Shown here: positions 29,797-42,808 of the stretch, piece by piece
Position numbering within the stretch: the stretch's first letter is position 1
Layout: the number at the start of each line of letters is the position of its first letter
NCBI RefSeq assembly: GCF_022662305.1
Contig: NZ_JAKNQH010000004.1
Coordinates: 347,613 to 411,612 of the forward strand
Length of the DNA stretch: 64,000 nucleotides
Direction: 5' to 3'
From: Sphingomonas sp. BAUL-RG-20F-R05-02
Lineage (GTDB): Bacteria; Pseudomonadota; Alphaproteobacteria; Sphingomonadales; Sphingomonadaceae
Made by a program: the position numbers and the translations under genes
Notes under the pieces: generated by a model
What the model saw: the letters and a program-made list of their open reading frames with translations, nothing else
Databases searched by the model: none
What the model was told of the DNA's origin: nothing

Positions 29797-30168
29797 ATGC
29801 CGACGATCAACCAGCTGGTCCGCAAGGGCCGCGATCCGCAGAAGGCCAAGTCCAAGGTTCCTGCGATGGAAGCGAACCCGCAAAAGCGTGGCGTTTGCAC
29901 CCGCGTCTACACGACGACCCCGAAGAAGCCGAACTCGGCGCTGCGCAAGGTGGCCAAGGTCCGCCTGACCAACAGCCGCGAAGTCATCAGCTACATTCCG
30001 GGCGAAGGCCACAACCTGCAGGAGCACTCGGTCGTGCTGATCCGCGGCGGGCGTGTGCGCGATCTTCCCGGCGTTCGCTACCACGTCCTGCGCGGCGTGC
30101 TCGATACGCAGGGTGTGAAGGACCGCAAGCAGTCGCGTTCGAAGTACGGCGCCAAGCGTCCCAAGTAA
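29797..30168 (+). CDS. rpsL: 30S ribosomal protein uS12
   Basis: A 123-residue decoding-centre protein. [29 protein letters not shown] and [10 protein letters not shown] are intact, with wild-type Lys at the streptomycin sites (PKKPN; the second in GRVKDLPG reads GRVRDLPG here, Arg in place of the more usual Lys). The upstream in-frame ATG (MKRF) four codons earlier is less likely. First gene of the str group. Confidence 0.97.
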   Translation: MPTINQLVRKGRDPQKAKSKVPAMEANPQKRGVCTRVYTTTPKKPNSALRKVAKVRLTNSREVISYIPGEGHNLQEHSVVLIRGGRVRDLPGVRYHVLRGVLDTQGVKDRKQSRSKYGAKRPK

Positions 30169-30228
30169 TCTGCCAGAGTAAGCCCCGAACAGGTTTCGGA
30201 CCGGCTGAAGCACAAGAAGGAATTTGAA

Positions 30229-30699
30229 ATGGCACGTCGTCGTCGTCCCGAAAAGCGGGTCATCCTGCCTGATCCCCAGTACGGGGATGAGGTTCTCTCC
30301 AAGTTCATGAACAGCGTCATGCTCGACGGCAAGAAGTCGGTCGCGGAAGGCATCGTCTACACCGCGCTCGCCACGGTCGAGCAGCGTGCGAAGAAGGACC
30401 CGATCGGGGTCTTCCACGACGCGCTCCAGAACGTGAAGCCGGGCATCGAGGTCCGCAGCCGCCGCGTTGGTGGTGCGACCTATCAGGTTCCGGTCGAAGT
30501 CCGTCCGGAGCGTGCGCAGGCGCTGGCGATCCGCTGGCTGATCACGGCTGCGCGTTCGCGCAGCGAGAACACCATGTCGGCGCGTCTGTCGGGCGAACTG
30601 CTCGATGCGTCGAACAACCGTGGCAATGCGGTGAAGAAGCGCGAAGATACGCACCGCATGGCGGAAGCGAACCGCGCGTTCTCGCACTACCGCTGGTAA
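30229..30699 (+). CDS. rpsG: 30S ribosomal protein uS7
   Basis: A 156-residue 16S rRNA-binding protein that nucleates 30S head assembly. [24 protein letters not shown]-like [26 protein letters not shown] and the C-terminal AFSHYRW are intact. It follows rpsL by 60 bp. Confidence 0.97.
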   Translation: MARRRRPEKRVILPDPQYGDEVLSKFMNSVMLDGKKSVAEGIVYTALATVEQRAKKDPIGVFHDALQNVKPGIEVRSRRVGGATYQVPVEVRPERAQALAIRWLITAARSRSENTMSARLSGELLDASNNRGNAVKKREDTHRMAEANRAFSHYRW

Positions 30700-30706
30700 G
30701 CATGTC

Positions 30707-30739
30707 CATCATGGCGGGTTTGTAAGACCCGCCATGATG
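30707..30739 (+). other. Perfect 13-bp inverted repeat after rpsG
   Basis: Arms 30707-30719 and 30727-30739 match perfectly with a 7-base loop TTGTAAG. It begins eight bases after the rpsG stop and precedes the terminator at 30749, with which it forms a tandem hairpin pair. No T-tract follows it directly; mRNA stability or S7 autoregulation are possible roles. Confidence 0.6.
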
Positions 30740-30748
30740 ACCTATATG

Positions 30749-30787
30749 GGTGGCGGAGCCGAGAGGCTTCGCCACCACATTTTTATT
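30749..30787 (+). terminator. Intrinsic terminator between rpsG and fusA
   Basis: A 12-bp stem (30749-30760 with 30765-30776, one G-T pair) capped by a GAGA tetraloop, followed by ACATTTTTATTT. A classic rho-independent terminator shape within what is usually one operon, so fusA should have its own promoter or depend on read-through. Confidence 0.75.
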
Positions 30788-30889
30788 TCATCATCTGCGC
30801 CGAGCGGCTATCGCGCGGCACGGCACGATTGGTGAACACTTTCCGCCGCCCGTTTTTACCGCCGTCCAGGCACCCAGGAGTGACGCATC

Positions 30890-32986
<2,097 letters not shown>

Positions 32987-32991
32987 CGCAT

Positions 32992-33030
32992 TTGAAGCTC
33001 GCGCGGCGGTTTGCGGCGTGCGGGCTTCAA
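32992..33030 (+). other. Hairpin in the fusA-tuf gap
   Basis: Arms beginning TTGAAGC at 32992 and ending GCTTCAA at 33030 pair over about 14 positions with two G-T pairs. It starts six bases after the fusA stop. No T-tract follows, so an mRNA processing or stability element is more likely than a terminator. Confidence 0.55.
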
Positions 33031-33120
33031 CGCAGGGCTGGTGTTCTTCATTTGGAGCCGCTATGGGGCCGCTTTCGCGCGGCATCCCCGGCACGGAAAC
33101 GATCAATAAGGTAGGGAATC

Positions 33121-34314
33121 ATGGCTAAAGCAAAGTTCGAGCGGACTAAGCCGCATCTCAACATCGGCACCATCGGTCACGTCGACCATGGTAAGACCTC
33201 GCTGACCGCAGCGATCACCAAGGTTCTCGCCGAGACCGGTGGCGCGACGTTCGTCGACTATGCCAACATCGACAAGGCTCCTGAGGAGCGCGAGCGCGGC
33301 ATCACCATCTCGACCGCACACGTCGAGTACGAGACCACGGCGCGTCACTATGCACACGTCGACTGCCCGGGCCACGCTGACTATGTGAAGAACATGATCA
33401 CCGGTGCGGCGCAGATGGACGGCGCGATCCTCGTCGTCTCGGCGACCGACGGCCCGATGCCGCAGACCCGCGAGCACATCCTGCTCGCCCGTCAGGTCGG
33501 CGTGCCGACGATGGTCGTGTTCATGAACAAGGTCGATCTGGTCGACGACGCCGAGATCCTCGAGCTCGTTGAACTCGAAATCCGCGAGCTGCTGTCGTCG
33601 TACGACTTCGACGGCGACAACATCCCGGTTATCCCGGGCTCGGCCGTGAAGGCTCTGGACGGCAGCAACGACGAGATCGGCAAGAATGCCGTTCTCAAGC
33701 TCATGGAAGCAGTCGACACGTACCTGCCGCAGCCTGAGCGTCCGCTCGACAAGCCGTTCATGATGCCGATCGAAGACGTGTTCTCGATCTCGGGTCGCGG
33801 TACGGTCGTCACCGGCCGCGTCGAGACCGGCGTTGTGAAGGTTGGCGAGGAAGTCGAGATCGTCGGTATCCACCCGGCGGTTCGCAAGACCACCGTCACC
33901 GGCGTTGAAATGTTCCGCAAGCTGCTCGATCAGGGTCAGGCCGGCGACAACATCGGCGCGCTGATCCGCGGCGTCGGCCGTGAAGAGGTCGAGCGTGGCC
34001 AGGTGCTCTGCAAGCCCGGCTCGATCAAGCCGCACACCGACTTCGCTTCTGAAGTGTACGTGCTGTCGAAGGACGAAGGTGGCCGTCACACGCCGTTCTT
34101 CGCCAACTATCGTCCGCAGTTCTACTTCCGGACCACGGACGTGACCGGCACCGTCGAGCTGCCCGAGGGCACCGAGATGGTCATGCCGGGCGATAACATC
34201 GCACTCGGCGTGAAGTTGATCGCGCCGATCGCTATGGACGTTGGCCAGCGCTTCACGATCCGTGAGGGTGGCCGCACCGTGGGTTCGGGCATCGTTTCGG
34301 GCATCACGAAGTAA
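33121..34314 (+). CDS. tuf: Elongation factor Tu
   Basis: A 397-residue GTPase that delivers aminoacyl-tRNA. G1 [11 protein letters not shown]3 [15 protein letters not shown] in parts, G4 NKVD and C-terminal [11 protein letters not shown] are intact. AGGTAGGGA lies just ahead of the ATG. Only one tuf copy is in view. A strong terminator follows, separating it from the S10 group. Confidence 0.98.
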   Translation: MAKAKFERTKPHLNIGTIGHVDHGKTSLTAAITKVLAETGGATFVDYANIDKAPEERERGITISTAHVEYETTARHYAHVDCPGHADYVKNMITGAAQMDGAILVVSATDGPMPQTREHILLARQVGVPTMVVFMNKVDLVDDAEILELVELEIRELLSSYDFDGDNIPVIPGSAVKALDGSNDEIGKNAVLKLMEAVDTYLPQPERPLDKPFMMPIEDVFSISGRGTVVTGRVETGVVKVGEEVEIVGIHPAVRKTTVTGVEMFRKLLDQGQAGDNIGALIRGVGREEVERGQVLCKPGSIKPHTDFASEVYVLSKDEGGRHTPFFANYRPQFYFRTTDVTGTVELPEGTEMVMPGDNIALGVKLIAPIAMDVGQRFTIREGGRTVGSGIVSGITK

Positions 34315-34342
34315 GCGTTCCGCTTCTTCGCTGAAAAAGTTT

Positions 34343-34382
34343 ACCGCCCGCGTCTCGAAAGAGGCGCGGGCGGTTGCTTTTT
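34343..34382 (+). terminator. Intrinsic terminator after tuf
   Basis: A 14-bp stem (34343-34356 with 34361-34374) capped by GAAA and followed by TGCTTTTTG. It separates tuf from rpsJ, so the S10 operon must be transcribed from a promoter in the following 130 bases, where I see no convincing consensus. Confidence 0.85.
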
Positions 34383-34516
34383 GTAGGAGCTCCCGCTAAG
34401 GGCGCTCCTCCGGTTTTAAACTGAACAATCAGCGGTGGCTTCTCGGACCGACCTTTGGCATTTTGCCGGGGATCAACCGAGGGAGGTCACCCCGCTCTTT
34501 CGCATTGGTAGGGTAC

Positions 34517-34825
34517 ATGGACAGCAACATCCGCATTCGCCTTAAGGCGTTCGATCATCGCGTGCTCGATCAGGCGACCGGCGACATCGCCGACACCGCC
34601 CGCCGCACCGGCGCACTCATCCGTGGCCCGATCCCTTTGCCTACGCGCATTGAGAAGTTCACGGTCAACCGTGGCCCGCACATCGACAAGAAGTCGCGCG
34701 AGCAGTTCGAGGTCCGTACCTACAAGCGCATGCTCGACATCGTTCAGCCGACCCCGCAGACGGTCGACGCGCTGATGAAGCTCGACCTCGCTGCTGGTGT
34801 TGACGTCGAGATCAAGCTCGCGTAA
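34517..34825 (+). CDS. rpsJ: 30S ribosomal protein uS10
   Basis: A 102-residue protein of the 30S head, also the NusE transcription factor. [16 protein letters not shown] and [13 protein letters not shown] are standard. ATG at 34517 gives the family length; the open frame upstream is leader. First gene of the S10 cluster. Confidence 0.97.
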   Translation: MDSNIRIRLKAFDHRVLDQATGDIADTARRTGALIRGPIPLPTRIEKFTVNRGPHIDKKSREQFEVRTYKRMLDIVQPTPQTVDALMKLDLAAGVDVEIKLA

Positions 34826-34850
34826 ACGCGCCGCTTCACAAGAGATTCGG

Positions 34851-35011
34851 CCCTGTTCGCAGGGCAGTTTACGGGATACCGCCGAGTTCGCTCGGGTCTG
34901 CGTCCCCCGACACGCTTCCTGCTATAAGGAAGCACCAGCCCGGGTCGGGGCCGACGCAGTATAAAATGTTTCGGGTTGAGCACGCACGCTACGGAATTCC
35001 CCGTGGCGTGC
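34851..35011 (+). ncRNA. Candidate structured RNA between rpsJ and rplC
   Basis: The 211-bp gap contains at least four strong helices. Two are 5-bp stems with UUCG tetraloops (34851-34864 and 34882-34895). A compound stem pairs 34898-34904 with 34953-34959 and 34905-34911 with 34944-34950, 14 pairs with a two-base bulge, enclosing a 6-bp hairpin at 34915-34932. The last is an 11-bp stem (34984-34994 with 35001-35011) ending 25 bases before the rplC ATG. This is far more structure than a spacer needs. It may be a cis-regulator of rplC-rplD, for example bound by L4 as the S10 leader is in E. coli (inference), or an RNA processing site. Confidence 0.55.
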
Positions 35012-35036
35012 CTCTGTTATGGAAAGGGATCAGATC

Positions 35037-35792
35037 ATGCGCACTGGCGTGATCGCGAAGAAGTTGGGGATGACCCGTCTGTTCCAGGACGACGGCCGGC
35101 ACGTGCCGGTTACCGTTCTGCAGCTTGACGCTCTCCAGGTCGTGGCCGTTCGCGAGGCCGATCGTGATGGATATGTCGCTGTCCAGTTGGGCGCCGGCGT
35201 CGCGAAGACCAAGAATGTTTCCAAGCCGCAGCGCGGCCACTTCGGCAAGGCCGAGGTTGAGCCCAAGGCGATCGTCCGCGAATTCCGCGTGTCCGACGAT
35301 GCGGTCCTCGAAGTTGGCGCAGAGATCGCTGCCGACCATTACGTCGCCGGCCAGATCGTTGATGTGCAGGGCTACACGCAGGGCAAGGGCTTCCAGGGCG
35401 GCATGAAGCGCTGGGGCTTCGGCGGTCTGCGTGCGACCCACGGCGTGTCGGTGTCGCACCGTTCGCTCGGTTCGACCGGTCAGCGCCAGGATCCGGGCAA
35501 GGTCTTCAAGAACAAGAAGATGGCCGGCCACATGGGCGACGCGCAGCGTACCCAGCAGAACCTTGAGATCGTGTCGACCGACGTCGAGCGCGGCCTGATC
35601 TTCATCAAGGGCTCGGTGCCCGGATCGAAGGGCGGCTGGCTGCTCGTCAAGGATGCGGTCAAGGTCGACCGTCACAAGGACGCGCCGTACCCCGCCGGCC
35701 TCAAGGCCGCCCAGAACAACAACGATGCGCCTGCTGAGACGCCCGCCGATACGGCGAACGACGCAGCGGCCACCGACGGCCAGGAGGGCTGA
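35037..35792 (+). CDS. rplC: 50S ribosomal protein uL3
   Basis: A 251-residue early-assembly 23S rRNA-binding protein near the peptidyl transferase centre. [16 protein letters not shown] and [20 protein letters not shown] are standard. A tail of about 30 residues rich in Asn, Ala, Asp and Thr extends past the usual end. GGAAAGGGA precedes the ATG at 35037; an ATG six codons earlier would lie over it. Confidence 0.96.
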   Translation: MRTGVIAKKLGMTRLFQDDGRHVPVTVLQLDALQVVAVREADRDGYVAVQLGAGVAKTKNVSKPQRGHFGKAEVEPKAIVREFRVSDDAVLEVGAEIAADHYVAGQIVDVQGYTQGKGFQGGMKRWGFGGLRATHGVSVSHRSLGSTGQRQDPGKVFKNKKMAGHMGDAQRTQQNLEIVSTDVERGLIFIKGSVPGSKGGWLLVKDAVKVDRHKDAPYPAGLKAAQNNNDAPAETPADTANDAAATDGQEG

Positions 35793-35794
35793 TC

Positions 35795-36421
35795 GTGAAG
35801 GTTACGCTTCAATCCTTCGCCGATAACGCCGCTGGCGATATCGAGCTGAACGACGAGGTCTTTGGCCTCGATCCTCGCGCAGACATTCTGCACCGTGTCG
35901 TCACCTGGCAGCTTGAAAAGCGCCGCGCGACTGCAAGCGGCACGCGCGAGCGCGCTGACGTTGCACGCACCGGCAAGAAGTTCGGTCGCCAGAAGGGCGG
36001 CGGTACCGCACGTCACGGCGATCGCCGCGCGCCGATTTTCGTCGGTGGTGGTAAGGCGCACGGTCAGCGCACCCGCGATTTTAATCCGGGCCTGAACAAG
36101 AAGATCCGCGCGCTCGGCCTCAAGATGGCGCTGAGCAGCCATGCCAAGGCAGGCACGCTGGTCGTCATGGACAGCCTGACCGTCGCCGAAAGCAAGACCA
36201 AGACGCTGATTGCGGATTGGGCGAAGCTCGGCACCGGCAAGACTGCTCTGGTCATCGACGGTGACATGGTCGAGAACACCTTCGCGCTCGCCGCGGGCAA
36301 CCTGTCGACGATCAACGTGCTGCCGGCTGCCGGCGCCAACGTTTACGACATCCTGAAGCACGACACGCTGGTCCTGACCCGCGCTGCCGTTGAAAAGCTG
36401 GAGGCGCGCTTCAATGGCTAA
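35795..36421 (+). CDS. rplD: 50S ribosomal protein uL4
   Basis: A 208-residue tunnel protein. [21 protein letters not shown] is the family loop that reaches the exit tunnel (split here to its core); [14 protein letters not shown] ends the protein. In E. coli L4 represses its own operon. GTG start at 35795, two bases after rplC, with AGGAGG overlapping the rplC end. It overlaps rplW by eight bases. Confidence 0.95.
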   Translation: MKVTLQSFADNAAGDIELNDEVFGLDPRADILHRVVTWQLEKRRATASGTRERADVARTGKKFGRQKGGGTARHGDRRAPIFVGGGKAHGQRTRDFNPGLNKKIRALGLKMALSSHAKAGTLVVMDSLTVAESKTKTLIADWAKLGTGKTALVIDGDMVENTFALAAGNLSTINVLPAAGANVYDILKHDTLVLTRAAVEKLEARFNG

Positions 36422-36728
36422 GAAGCAGACTGGCGATATCGCGGTCCGTCATTACGACGTGATCGTAGCGCCGCACATCACCGAAAAGGCGACGATGCTT
36501 TCCGAGCATAACGCTGTGGTCTTCAAGGTTTCGCACGACGCGACCAAGCCGGAAATCAAGGCTGCGGTCGAGGCGCTGTTCGGGGTGGACGTCACTGGCG
36601 TCAACACCATCGTCCAGAAGGGCAAGACCAAGAAGTGGAAGGGCGCGCCCTACACGCGCTCGGACGTCAAGAAGGCGATCGTGACGTTGAAGGACGGTCA
36701 GTCCATCGACGTGACGACGGGGATCTGA
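36414..36728 (+). CDS. rplW: 50S ribosomal protein uL23
   Basis: A 104-residue protein at the tunnel exit, docking site for SRP and trigger factor. [17 protein letters not shown] and [15 protein letters not shown] are standard. The start MAKKQTGDI is inside the last codons of rplD, so translation is coupled. Confidence 0.95.
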   Translation: MAKKQTGDIAVRHYDVIVAPHITEKATMLSEHNAVVFKVSHDATKPEIKAAVEALFGVDVTGVNTIVQKGKTKKWKGAPYTRSDVKKAIVTLKDGQSIDVTTGI

Positions 36729-36732
36729 TCCG

Positions 36733-37587
36733 ATGGCATTGAAGCATTATAATCCGACGAGCCCGGCACGCCGTGGTCTCATCCTGGTCGACCGCAGCGG
36801 CCTGCACAAGGGCGGCCCCGTCAAGGCGCTGACCGAAGGCAAGCGCAAGACCGGCGGCCGGAACAACAAGGGTCATGTCACCTCGCGCGGCATCGCCGGC
36901 GGTCACAAGCAGCGCTATCGTATCATCGATTTCAAGCGCCGCCTGTGGGATGTCGAGGGTACGGTCGAGCGGATCGAATATGATCCCAACCGTACCGCGT
37001 TCATCGCGCTCATCAATTATGGTGACACCGCTGAAGGCAAGTCGAACGTCGCGTACATCATCGCGCCGCAGCGCCTCGCCGTTGGCGACAAGGTCATCGC
37101 GAGCAAGAAGACCGACGTGAAGCCGGGCAACGCGATGGAATTGGGCCAGATGCCGGTCGGCACGATCGTCCACAACGTCGAGATGAAGCCGGGCAAGGGT
37201 GGTCAGCTCGCACGGTCTGCCGGCACGTACGTGCAGGTCGTCGGTCGCGACAAGGGCATGGTGATGATCCGCCTCAACTCGGGCGAGCAGCGCTACATCC
37301 ACGCCGCGTGCATGGCGACGGTTGGTGCGGTGTCCAACCCGGACAACGGTAACACCAACCTTGCCAAGGCTGGTCGCAACCGCTGGCTCGGCATTCGCCC
37401 GCTCACGCGCGGCGTCGCCAAGAACCCGGTCGACCATCCGCACGGCGGTGGTGAAGGCCGGACCTCGGGCGGCCGTCATCCGGTCACGCCGTGGGGCAAG
37501 CCGACGAAGGGTGCGCGCACCCGTCACAACAAGTCGACGGACAAGATGATTATCCGTTCGCGTCATTCGACGAAGAGGAAGGGCTAA
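36733..37587 (+). CDS. rplB: 50S ribosomal protein uL2
   Basis: A 284-residue protein essential for subunit joining and peptidyl transferase activity. [19 protein letters not shown] and the catalytic-centre loop [14 protein letters not shown] are intact. Four bases after rplW. Confidence 0.97.
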   Translation: MALKHYNPTSPARRGLILVDRSGLHKGGPVKALTEGKRKTGGRNNKGHVTSRGIAGGHKQRYRIIDFKRRLWDVEGTVERIEYDPNRTAFIALINYGDTAEGKSNVAYIIAPQRLAVGDKVIASKKTDVKPGNAMELGQMPVGTIVHNVEMKPGKGGQLARSAGTYVQVVGRDKGMVMIRLNSGEQRYIHAACMATVGAVSNPDNGNTNLAKAGRNRWLGIRPLTRGVAKNPVDHPHGGGEGRTSGGRHPVTPWGKPTKGARTRHNKSTDKMIIRSRHSTKRKG

Positions 37588-37588
37588 G

Positions 37589-37864
37589 ATGGCTCGCTCA
37601 GTTTGGAAGGGTCCTTTTGTGGACCTCCATCTGCTGAAGAAGGCAGAAACCGCGCAGGACACCAACGCGCGTGGTGCGATCAAGACCTGGTCGCGTCGCT
37701 CGACGATCCTGCCGCAGTTCGTCGGCCTGACGTTCAGCGTGTACAACGGCCGCAAGTTCGTGCCGGTTTCCGTCAACGAGGACATGGTGGGCATGAAGCT
37801 CGGCGAGTTCGCGCCGACGCGGTATTTCCCCGGTCACGCTGCTGACAAGAAGGGCAAGCGCTGA
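37589..37864 (+). CDS. rpsS: 30S ribosomal protein uS19
   Basis: A 91-residue head protein. [12 protein letters not shown] and [16 protein letters not shown] are standard. One base after rplB; its TGA shares a base with the rplV ATG (TGATG). Confidence 0.97.
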   Translation: MARSVWKGPFVDLHLLKKAETAQDTNARGAIKTWSRRSTILPQFVGLTFSVYNGRKFVPVSVNEDMVGMKLGEFAPTRYFPGHAADKKGKR

Positions 37865-38240
37865 TGTCTAAGGCGAAATCCCCCCGCAAGGTCGGTGAGA
37901 AGGAAGCTCTCTCGGTCGGCACGCAGATCCGCGGATCGGCGCAGAAGCTTGGTCTGGTTGCCGCGCTCATCCGCGGCAAGAAGGTCGGCGATGCGATGAA
38001 CATCCTGCAGTTCTCGACCAAGGGCATGGCGATCGACGCGCGCAAGGTGCTGGCCTCGGCCATCGCCAACGCCGAGAACAACCACAACCTTGATGTCGAC
38101 GCGCTGGTCGTGTCCGAGGCTTCGGTCGGCAAGTCGATCGTGATGAAGCGGTTCGCCACGCGCGGTCGCGGCAAGTCGACCCGCATCCTCAAGCCGTTCA
38201 GCCGTCTGCGCATCGTCGTGCGCGAGCAGGAAGAAGCATA

Positions 38241-38241
<1 letters not shown>
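37864..38241 (+). CDS. rplV: 50S ribosomal protein uL22
   Basis: A 125-residue tunnel protein. [20 protein letters not shown] and the extended hairpin [23 protein letters not shown] (shortened here) are typical. Coupled at both ends: TGATG with rpsS and TAATG with rpsC. Confidence 0.96.
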
Positions 38242-38948
<707 letters not shown>

Positions 38949-38958
38949 GGACTGAATC

Positions 38959-39393
38959 ATGCTGCAACCAAAAAAGACCAAGTTTCGCAAGGCCTTCAAG
39001 GGCCGCATTCATGGTGATGCCAAGGGTGGCACCACGCTCAACTTCGGCTCGTACGGGCTGAAGGCGATGGAGCCGGATCGTTTGACCGCACGCCAGATCG
39101 AGGCGGCTCGCCGCGCGATCACGCGTCACATCAAGCGTCAGGGCCGTTTGTGGATCCGCGTGTTCCCGGACGTTCCGGTTTCGGGCAAGCCTGCCGAAGT
39201 CCGCATGGGCTCGGGTAAGGGTTCGCCGGAGTTCTGGGCGGCACGGGTCAAGCCAGGCCGCATCCTGTTCGAACTGGACGGCGTGCCCGGCGATATCGCT
39301 GCAGTCGCGTTCAGCCGCGCAGCGATGAAGCTGCCGATCAAGGTTAAGGTTGTCGCCCGCCTTGGCGACACCTCGCATCTGGGAGTCGTGTAA
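38959..39393 (+). CDS. rplP: 50S ribosomal protein uL16
   Basis: A 144-residue protein that positions A-site t[22 protein letters not shown] and [19 protein letters not shown] are standard. It contains the Arg of the usual hydroxylation region PxxxRxG. Ten bases after rpsC. Confidence 0.97.
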   Translation: MLQPKKTKFRKAFKGRIHGDAKGGTTLNFGSYGLKAMEPDRLTARQIEAARRAITRHIKRQGRLWIRVFPDVPVSGKPAEVRMGSGKGSPEFWAARVKPGRILFELDGVPGDIAAVAFSRAAMKLPIKVKVVARLGDTSHLGVV

Positions 39394-39394
39394 T

Positions 39395-39601
39395 ATGGCA
39401 CGGATCGACGATCTGAAGGCGAAGTCCGAGGACCAGTTGTCCGAGGAACTCGGCAACCTGAAGCGCGAGGCGTTCAACCTCCGGTTCCAGGCCGCGACCA
39501 ACCAGCTCGAAAAGCCGAGCCGGGTTCGCGAAGTCCGCCGCGACATCGCCCGTATCAAGACGCTGCAGACCGCTCGCTCGCGCGACGCGGCTGCCAAGTA
39601 A
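39395..39601 (+). CDS. rpmC: 50S ribosomal protein uL29
   Basis: A 68-residue two-helix protein at the tunnel exit. [33 protein letters not shown] and [10 protein letters not shown] are typical. The ATG follows the rplP stop by one base; the open frame further upstream is over rplP. Confidence 0.96.
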   Translation: MARIDDLKAKSEDQLSEELGNLKREAFNLRFQAATNQLEKPSRVREVRRDIARIKTLQTARSRDAAAK

Positions 39602-39611
39602 GGAAGTAGAC

Positions 39612-39884
39612 ATGCCGAAGCGCGTGCTCACGGGACTGATCGTCTCGGACAAGGGCGACAAGACGGTGGTCGTGAACGTGGAGCGCAAGGTCAAGCACGC
39701 GCTCTACGGCAAGATCATCCGCCGCTCGAAGAAGTATCATGCTCACGACGAGAGCAACGAGTATAAGCAGGGTGAAACGGTGCGTATCGAAGAGACCGCG
39801 CCGATCTCCAAGCTGAAGACCTGGAAGGTGATCGATCGGGTTAACACCCACGCGACGCCGGAGCGGGTCGACGTCGACGCGTAA
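39612..39884 (+). CDS. rpsQ: 30S ribosomal protein uS17
   Basis: A 90-residue primary 16S-binding protein. [21 protein letters not shown] and CRPLSKTK-like [13 protein letters not shown] are recognisable. Ten bases after rpmC, with AGGAAG ahead of the ATG. Confidence 0.96.
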   Translation: MPKRVLTGLIVSDKGDKTVVVNVERKVKHALYGKIIRRSKKYHAHDESNEYKQGETVRIEETAPISKLKTWKVIDRVNTHATPERVDVDA

Positions 39885-39944
39885 GCGTCACATTGCAGTC
39901 GGGGTCCGGTCGGTATCGGCCCCATATGAGAAGGAAGCGGATCT

Positions 39945-40313
39945 ATGATCCAGATGCAGTCCAATCTCGACGTCGCTGACAACAGCGGCGCGAAGCGGGT
40001 CATGTGCATCAAGGTGCTTGGGGGCTCCAAGCGCCGTACTGCCAGCGTCGGCGACATCATCGTCGTCAGCGTCAAGGAAGCGGCCCCACGCGGCCGCGTG
40101 AAGAAGGGTGACGTGCACCGCGCCGTTATCGTGCGCACCGCGAAGGACATTCGCCGCGCCGACGGTTCGGTCATCCGCTTCGACGGCAACGCCGCCGTTC
40201 TGGTCAACAAGAACGAGGAGCCGATCGGCACCCGTATCTTCGGACCGGTCGTGCGCGAGCTGCGTGGCAAGAAGCACATGAAGATCATCAGCCTTGCGCC
40301 GGAGGTGCTGTAA
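39945..40313 (+). CDS. rplN: 50S ribosomal protein uL14
   Basis: A 122-residue intersubunit-bridge protein. [18 protein letters not shown] and [16 protein letters not shown] are standard. A 60-bp gap after rpsQ and AGAAGGAAG before the ATG suggest strong independent initiation. TAATG overlap with rplX. Confidence 0.97.
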   Translation: MIQMQSNLDVADNSGAKRVMCIKVLGGSKRRTASVGDIIVVSVKEAAPRGRVKKGDVHRAVIVRTAKDIRRADGSVIRFDGNAAVLVNKNEEPIGTRIFGPVVRELRGKKHMKIISLAPEVL

Positions 40314-40630
40314 TGGCCGCCGCAAAGATCAAGAAGGGTGACCGCGTCATCGTTCTGTCCGGCAAGGACAAGGGCAAGACCGGCGAAGTGACCCAGGCGT
40401 TCCCGAAGGACGGCAAGGTCGTCGTCGCGGGTGTCAACGTCCACGTCCGTCACACCAAGCCGACCCAGGGTGACCCGCAGGGCGGCCTGAAGCGTTCGGA
40501 AGCACCGCTCGACGCGTCGAACGTGGCGCACGTCACCGCCGACGGCAAGCCGACGCGCGTCCGCTTCGAAATGCAGGACGGCAAGAAGGTCCGCGTCGCG
40601 GTCAAGACCGGGGAGAAGATCAGTGGCTGA
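40313..40630 (+). CDS. rplX: 50S ribosomal protein uL24
   Basis: A 105-residue assembly initiator with a KOW motif: [20 protein letters not shown]. Its end overlaps the rplE GTG by eight bases. Confidence 0.96.
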   Translation: MAAAKIKKGDRVIVLSGKDKGKTGEVTQAFPKDGKVVVAGVNVHVRHTKPTQGDPQGGLKRSEAPLDASNVAHVTADGKPTRVRFEMQDGKKVRVAVKTGEKISG

Positions 40631-41201
40631 CGCCTACAAGCCCCGGATGAAGGGCATTTACGACGATCGCATCGTCAAGGCGATGACCGAAAAGTTCGGT
40701 TATAAGAACCCGATGGAGGTTCCGCGCATCGACAAGATCGTCCTCAACATGGGCGTCGGTGAAGCGACCCAGGACAAGAAGAAGGTCGACAAGGCGGCTA
40801 CCGAAATGGAGCTGATCGCCGGCCAGAAGCCTGTCATCACCAAGGCGAAGAAGTCGATCGCGCAGTTCAAGCTGCGTGAGGGTATGCCGATCGGCGTCAA
40901 GGTCACGCTGCGCCGCGAGCGCATGTACGAGTTCCTCGACCGCTTCATCACGATCGCGCTGCCGCGCGTCCGCGATTTCCGTGGCCTGAACGACAAGAGC
41001 TTCGACGGGCGCGGCAACTATGCCTGCGGCCTCAAGGAGCAGCTGATCTTCCCGGAAATCAGCTACGATCAGGTCGATCAGATCCGCGGCATGGACGTGA
41101 TCGTCGCGACGACCGCGAAGACCGATGATGAAGCGCGTGAGCTGCTCCGTCTGTTCGGCTTCCCGTTCCCGATTGAAGCCGAAGAAAAGAAGGCGGCATA
41201 A
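40623..41201 (+). CDS. rplE: 50S ribosomal protein uL5
   Basis: A 192-residue 5S rRNA-binding protein of the central protuberance. [22 protein letters not shown] and [11 protein letters not shown] are standard. GTG start at 40623 inside the end of rplX. Confidence 0.96.
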   Translation: MADAYKPRMKGIYDDRIVKAMTEKFGYKNPMEVPRIDKIVLNMGVGEATQDKKKVDKAATEMELIAGQKPVITKAKKSIAQFKLREGMPIGVKVTLRRERMYEFLDRFITIALPRVRDFRGLNDKSFDGRGNYACGLKEQLIFPEISYDQVDQIRGMDVIVATTAKTDDEARELLRLFGFPFPIEAEEKKAA

Positions 41202-41202
41202 G

Positions 41203-41508
41203 ATGGCAAAGCTGAGTTCGATCAACAAGAACGAGCGCCGCAAAGCGCTGGTCAAGAAATATGCGCCGAAATATGCCGCGCTGAAGGCGATTGCCGCCGA
41301 CGCGACGCTGGATGATGGCGAGCGCATGATCGCGCGCCTGAAGATGGCCGAGCTGCCGCGCAACGGCAACCCGACGCGCATTCGCAACCGGTGCGAGCTG
41401 ACGGGTCGTCCCCGCGCTTACTACCGCAAGTTCCGCCTCTGCCGCGTGCAGCTTCGCGATCTCGCCAACAAGGGCATGATCCCGGGCGTCACGAAGTCGA
41501 GCTGGTAA
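41203..41508 (+). CDS. rpsN: 30S ribosomal protein uS14, zinc-free type
   Basis: A 101-residue protein of the long class that lacks the CxxC zinc motifs. [18 protein letters not shown] and [12 protein letters not shown] are standard. One base after rplE; the frame open upstream lies over rplE. Confidence 0.96.
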   Translation: MAKLSSINKNERRKALVKKYAPKYAALKAIAADATLDDGERMIARLKMAELPRNGNPTRIRNRCELTGRPRAYYRKFRLCRVQLRDLANKGMIPGVTKSSW

Positions 41509-41518
41509 GGATCACGAG

Positions 41519-41914
41519 ATGGCATTGACCGATCCCCTGGGTGATATGCTCACCCGCATCCGCAACGGCCAGCGCGCACGTAAGGACTCTGTCCTGACGC
41601 CGGGCTCCAAGCTGCGGGTTCGCGTTCTCGACGTGCTCCAGCGCGAAGGCTACATTCGTGGCTATAGCGAAGAGCAGATGGGCCCGGCTGCGGGTATCCG
41701 CATCGAGCTGAAGTATTTCGAGGGCCAGCCTGCGATTAAGCACGTTGCCCGCGTGTCCAAGCCTGGCCGCCGCGTATATTCGGGTTCGACCGAACTGCCG
41801 CGCGTCATGAACGGCCTCGGCATCACGATCGTTTCGACGCCGAAGGGCGTTCTCTCCGACGCAGAAGCGCGCGAGCAGAACGTCGGCGGCGAAGTGCTGG
41901 CGGAGGTATTCTGA
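41519..41914 (+). CDS. rpsH: 30S ribosomal protein uS8
   Basis: A 131-residue central 16S-binding protein and, in E. coli, the translational repressor of the spc operon. [18 protein letters not shown] and [19 protein letters not shown] are standard. TGATG overlap with rplF. Confidence 0.97.
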   Translation: MALTDPLGDMLTRIRNGQRARKDSVLTPGSKLRVRVLDVLQREGYIRGYSEEQMGPAAGIRIELKYFEGQPAIKHVARVSKPGRRVYSGSTELPRVMNGLGITIVSTPKGVLSDAEAREQNVGGEVLAEVF

Positions 41915-42447
41915 TGAGCCGCATCGGTAAAAAGCCGGTCGCGATCCCGAGCGGTGTCACCGCCACGATCGACGGCGGCAAGCTGAACGTGAAAGGGCCG
42001 AAGGGCACCTTGAGCCTGACGCTGCGCGAAGAGATCACCTACGCGCTCGAGGACGGCGGCATTTCGGTGCAGCCGGCCAACGACAGCAAGGCGGCACGCG
42101 CATTCTGGGGCATGCAGCGCACGATGGTGCAGAACCTCGTCACCGGCGTGACCGAGGGCTTCACCAAGAAGCTGCTGATCAACGGCGTGGGCTACCGCGC
42201 CGCCGCACAGGGCAAGGTGCTGAACCTGAAGCTTGGCTACAGCCATGACGTCAACATCGACGTGCCGGAAGGTCTTGAGGTCAAGACCCCCGACAACACG
42301 ACGGTCGAGATTTCGGGCGCCGACAAGCAGAAGGTCGGCCAGCTCGCCGCAGAGGTTCGTCGTTGGCGTAAGCCCGAGCCGTACAAGGGCAAGGGCATCA
42401 AGTACGACGGCGAGTTCATCTTCCGCAAGGAAGGGAAGAAGAAGTAA
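41914..42447 (+). CDS. rplF: 50S ribosomal protein uL6
   Basis: A 177-residue protein by the GTPase centre. [31 protein letters not shown] and [12 protein letters not shown] are standard. TAATG overlap with rplR. Confidence 0.97.
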   Translation: MSRIGKKPVAIPSGVTATIDGGKLNVKGPKGTLSLTLREEITYALEDGGISVQPANDSKAARAFWGMQRTMVQNLVTGVTEGFTKKLLINGVGYRAAAQGKVLNLKLGYSHDVNIDVPEGLEVKTPDNTTVEISGADKQKVGQLAAEVRRWRKPEPYKGKGIKYDGEFIFRKEGKKK

Positions 42448-42806
42448 TGTCGACCAAGGGTATGTCTCTCTTCGAGAAGCGGCGTCGCCGCAACCGCTCC
42501 GCGCTGCGTGCGCGAGGTTCGGGCCGTCCGCGCCTTTCGGTGCATCGTTCGGGCAAGCACATCTACGCGCAGGTGATCGACGATGCGAATGGCCGCACCG
42601 TCGCCTCTGCATCGACGTTGGAGAAGGATGTGCGTGGCACGTCCGGCGCCAACATCGATGCGGCCACGTCGGTGGGCACGCGCATCGCGGAAGCGGCGAA
42701 GGCCGCTGGCGTGACGCAGGTCGTGTTCGATCGTGGTGGCTTCCTGTTCCACGGCCGCGTCAAGGCGTTGGCTGCTGCCGCGCGTGAAGCCGGATTGGAG
42801 TTTTAA
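42447..42806 (+). CDS. rplR: 50S ribosomal protein uL18
   Basis: A 119-residue 5S rRNA-binding protein. [18 protein letters not shown] and [18 protein letters not shown] are standard. Overlaps rplF by one base; rpsE follows after two bases. Confidence 0.96.
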   Translation: MSTKGMSLFEKRRRRNRSALRARGSGRPRLSVHRSGKHIYAQVIDDANGRTVASASTLEKDVRGTSGANIDAATSVGTRIAEAAKAAGVTQVVFDRGGFLFHGRVKALAAAAREAGLEF

Positions 42807-42808
42807 CA

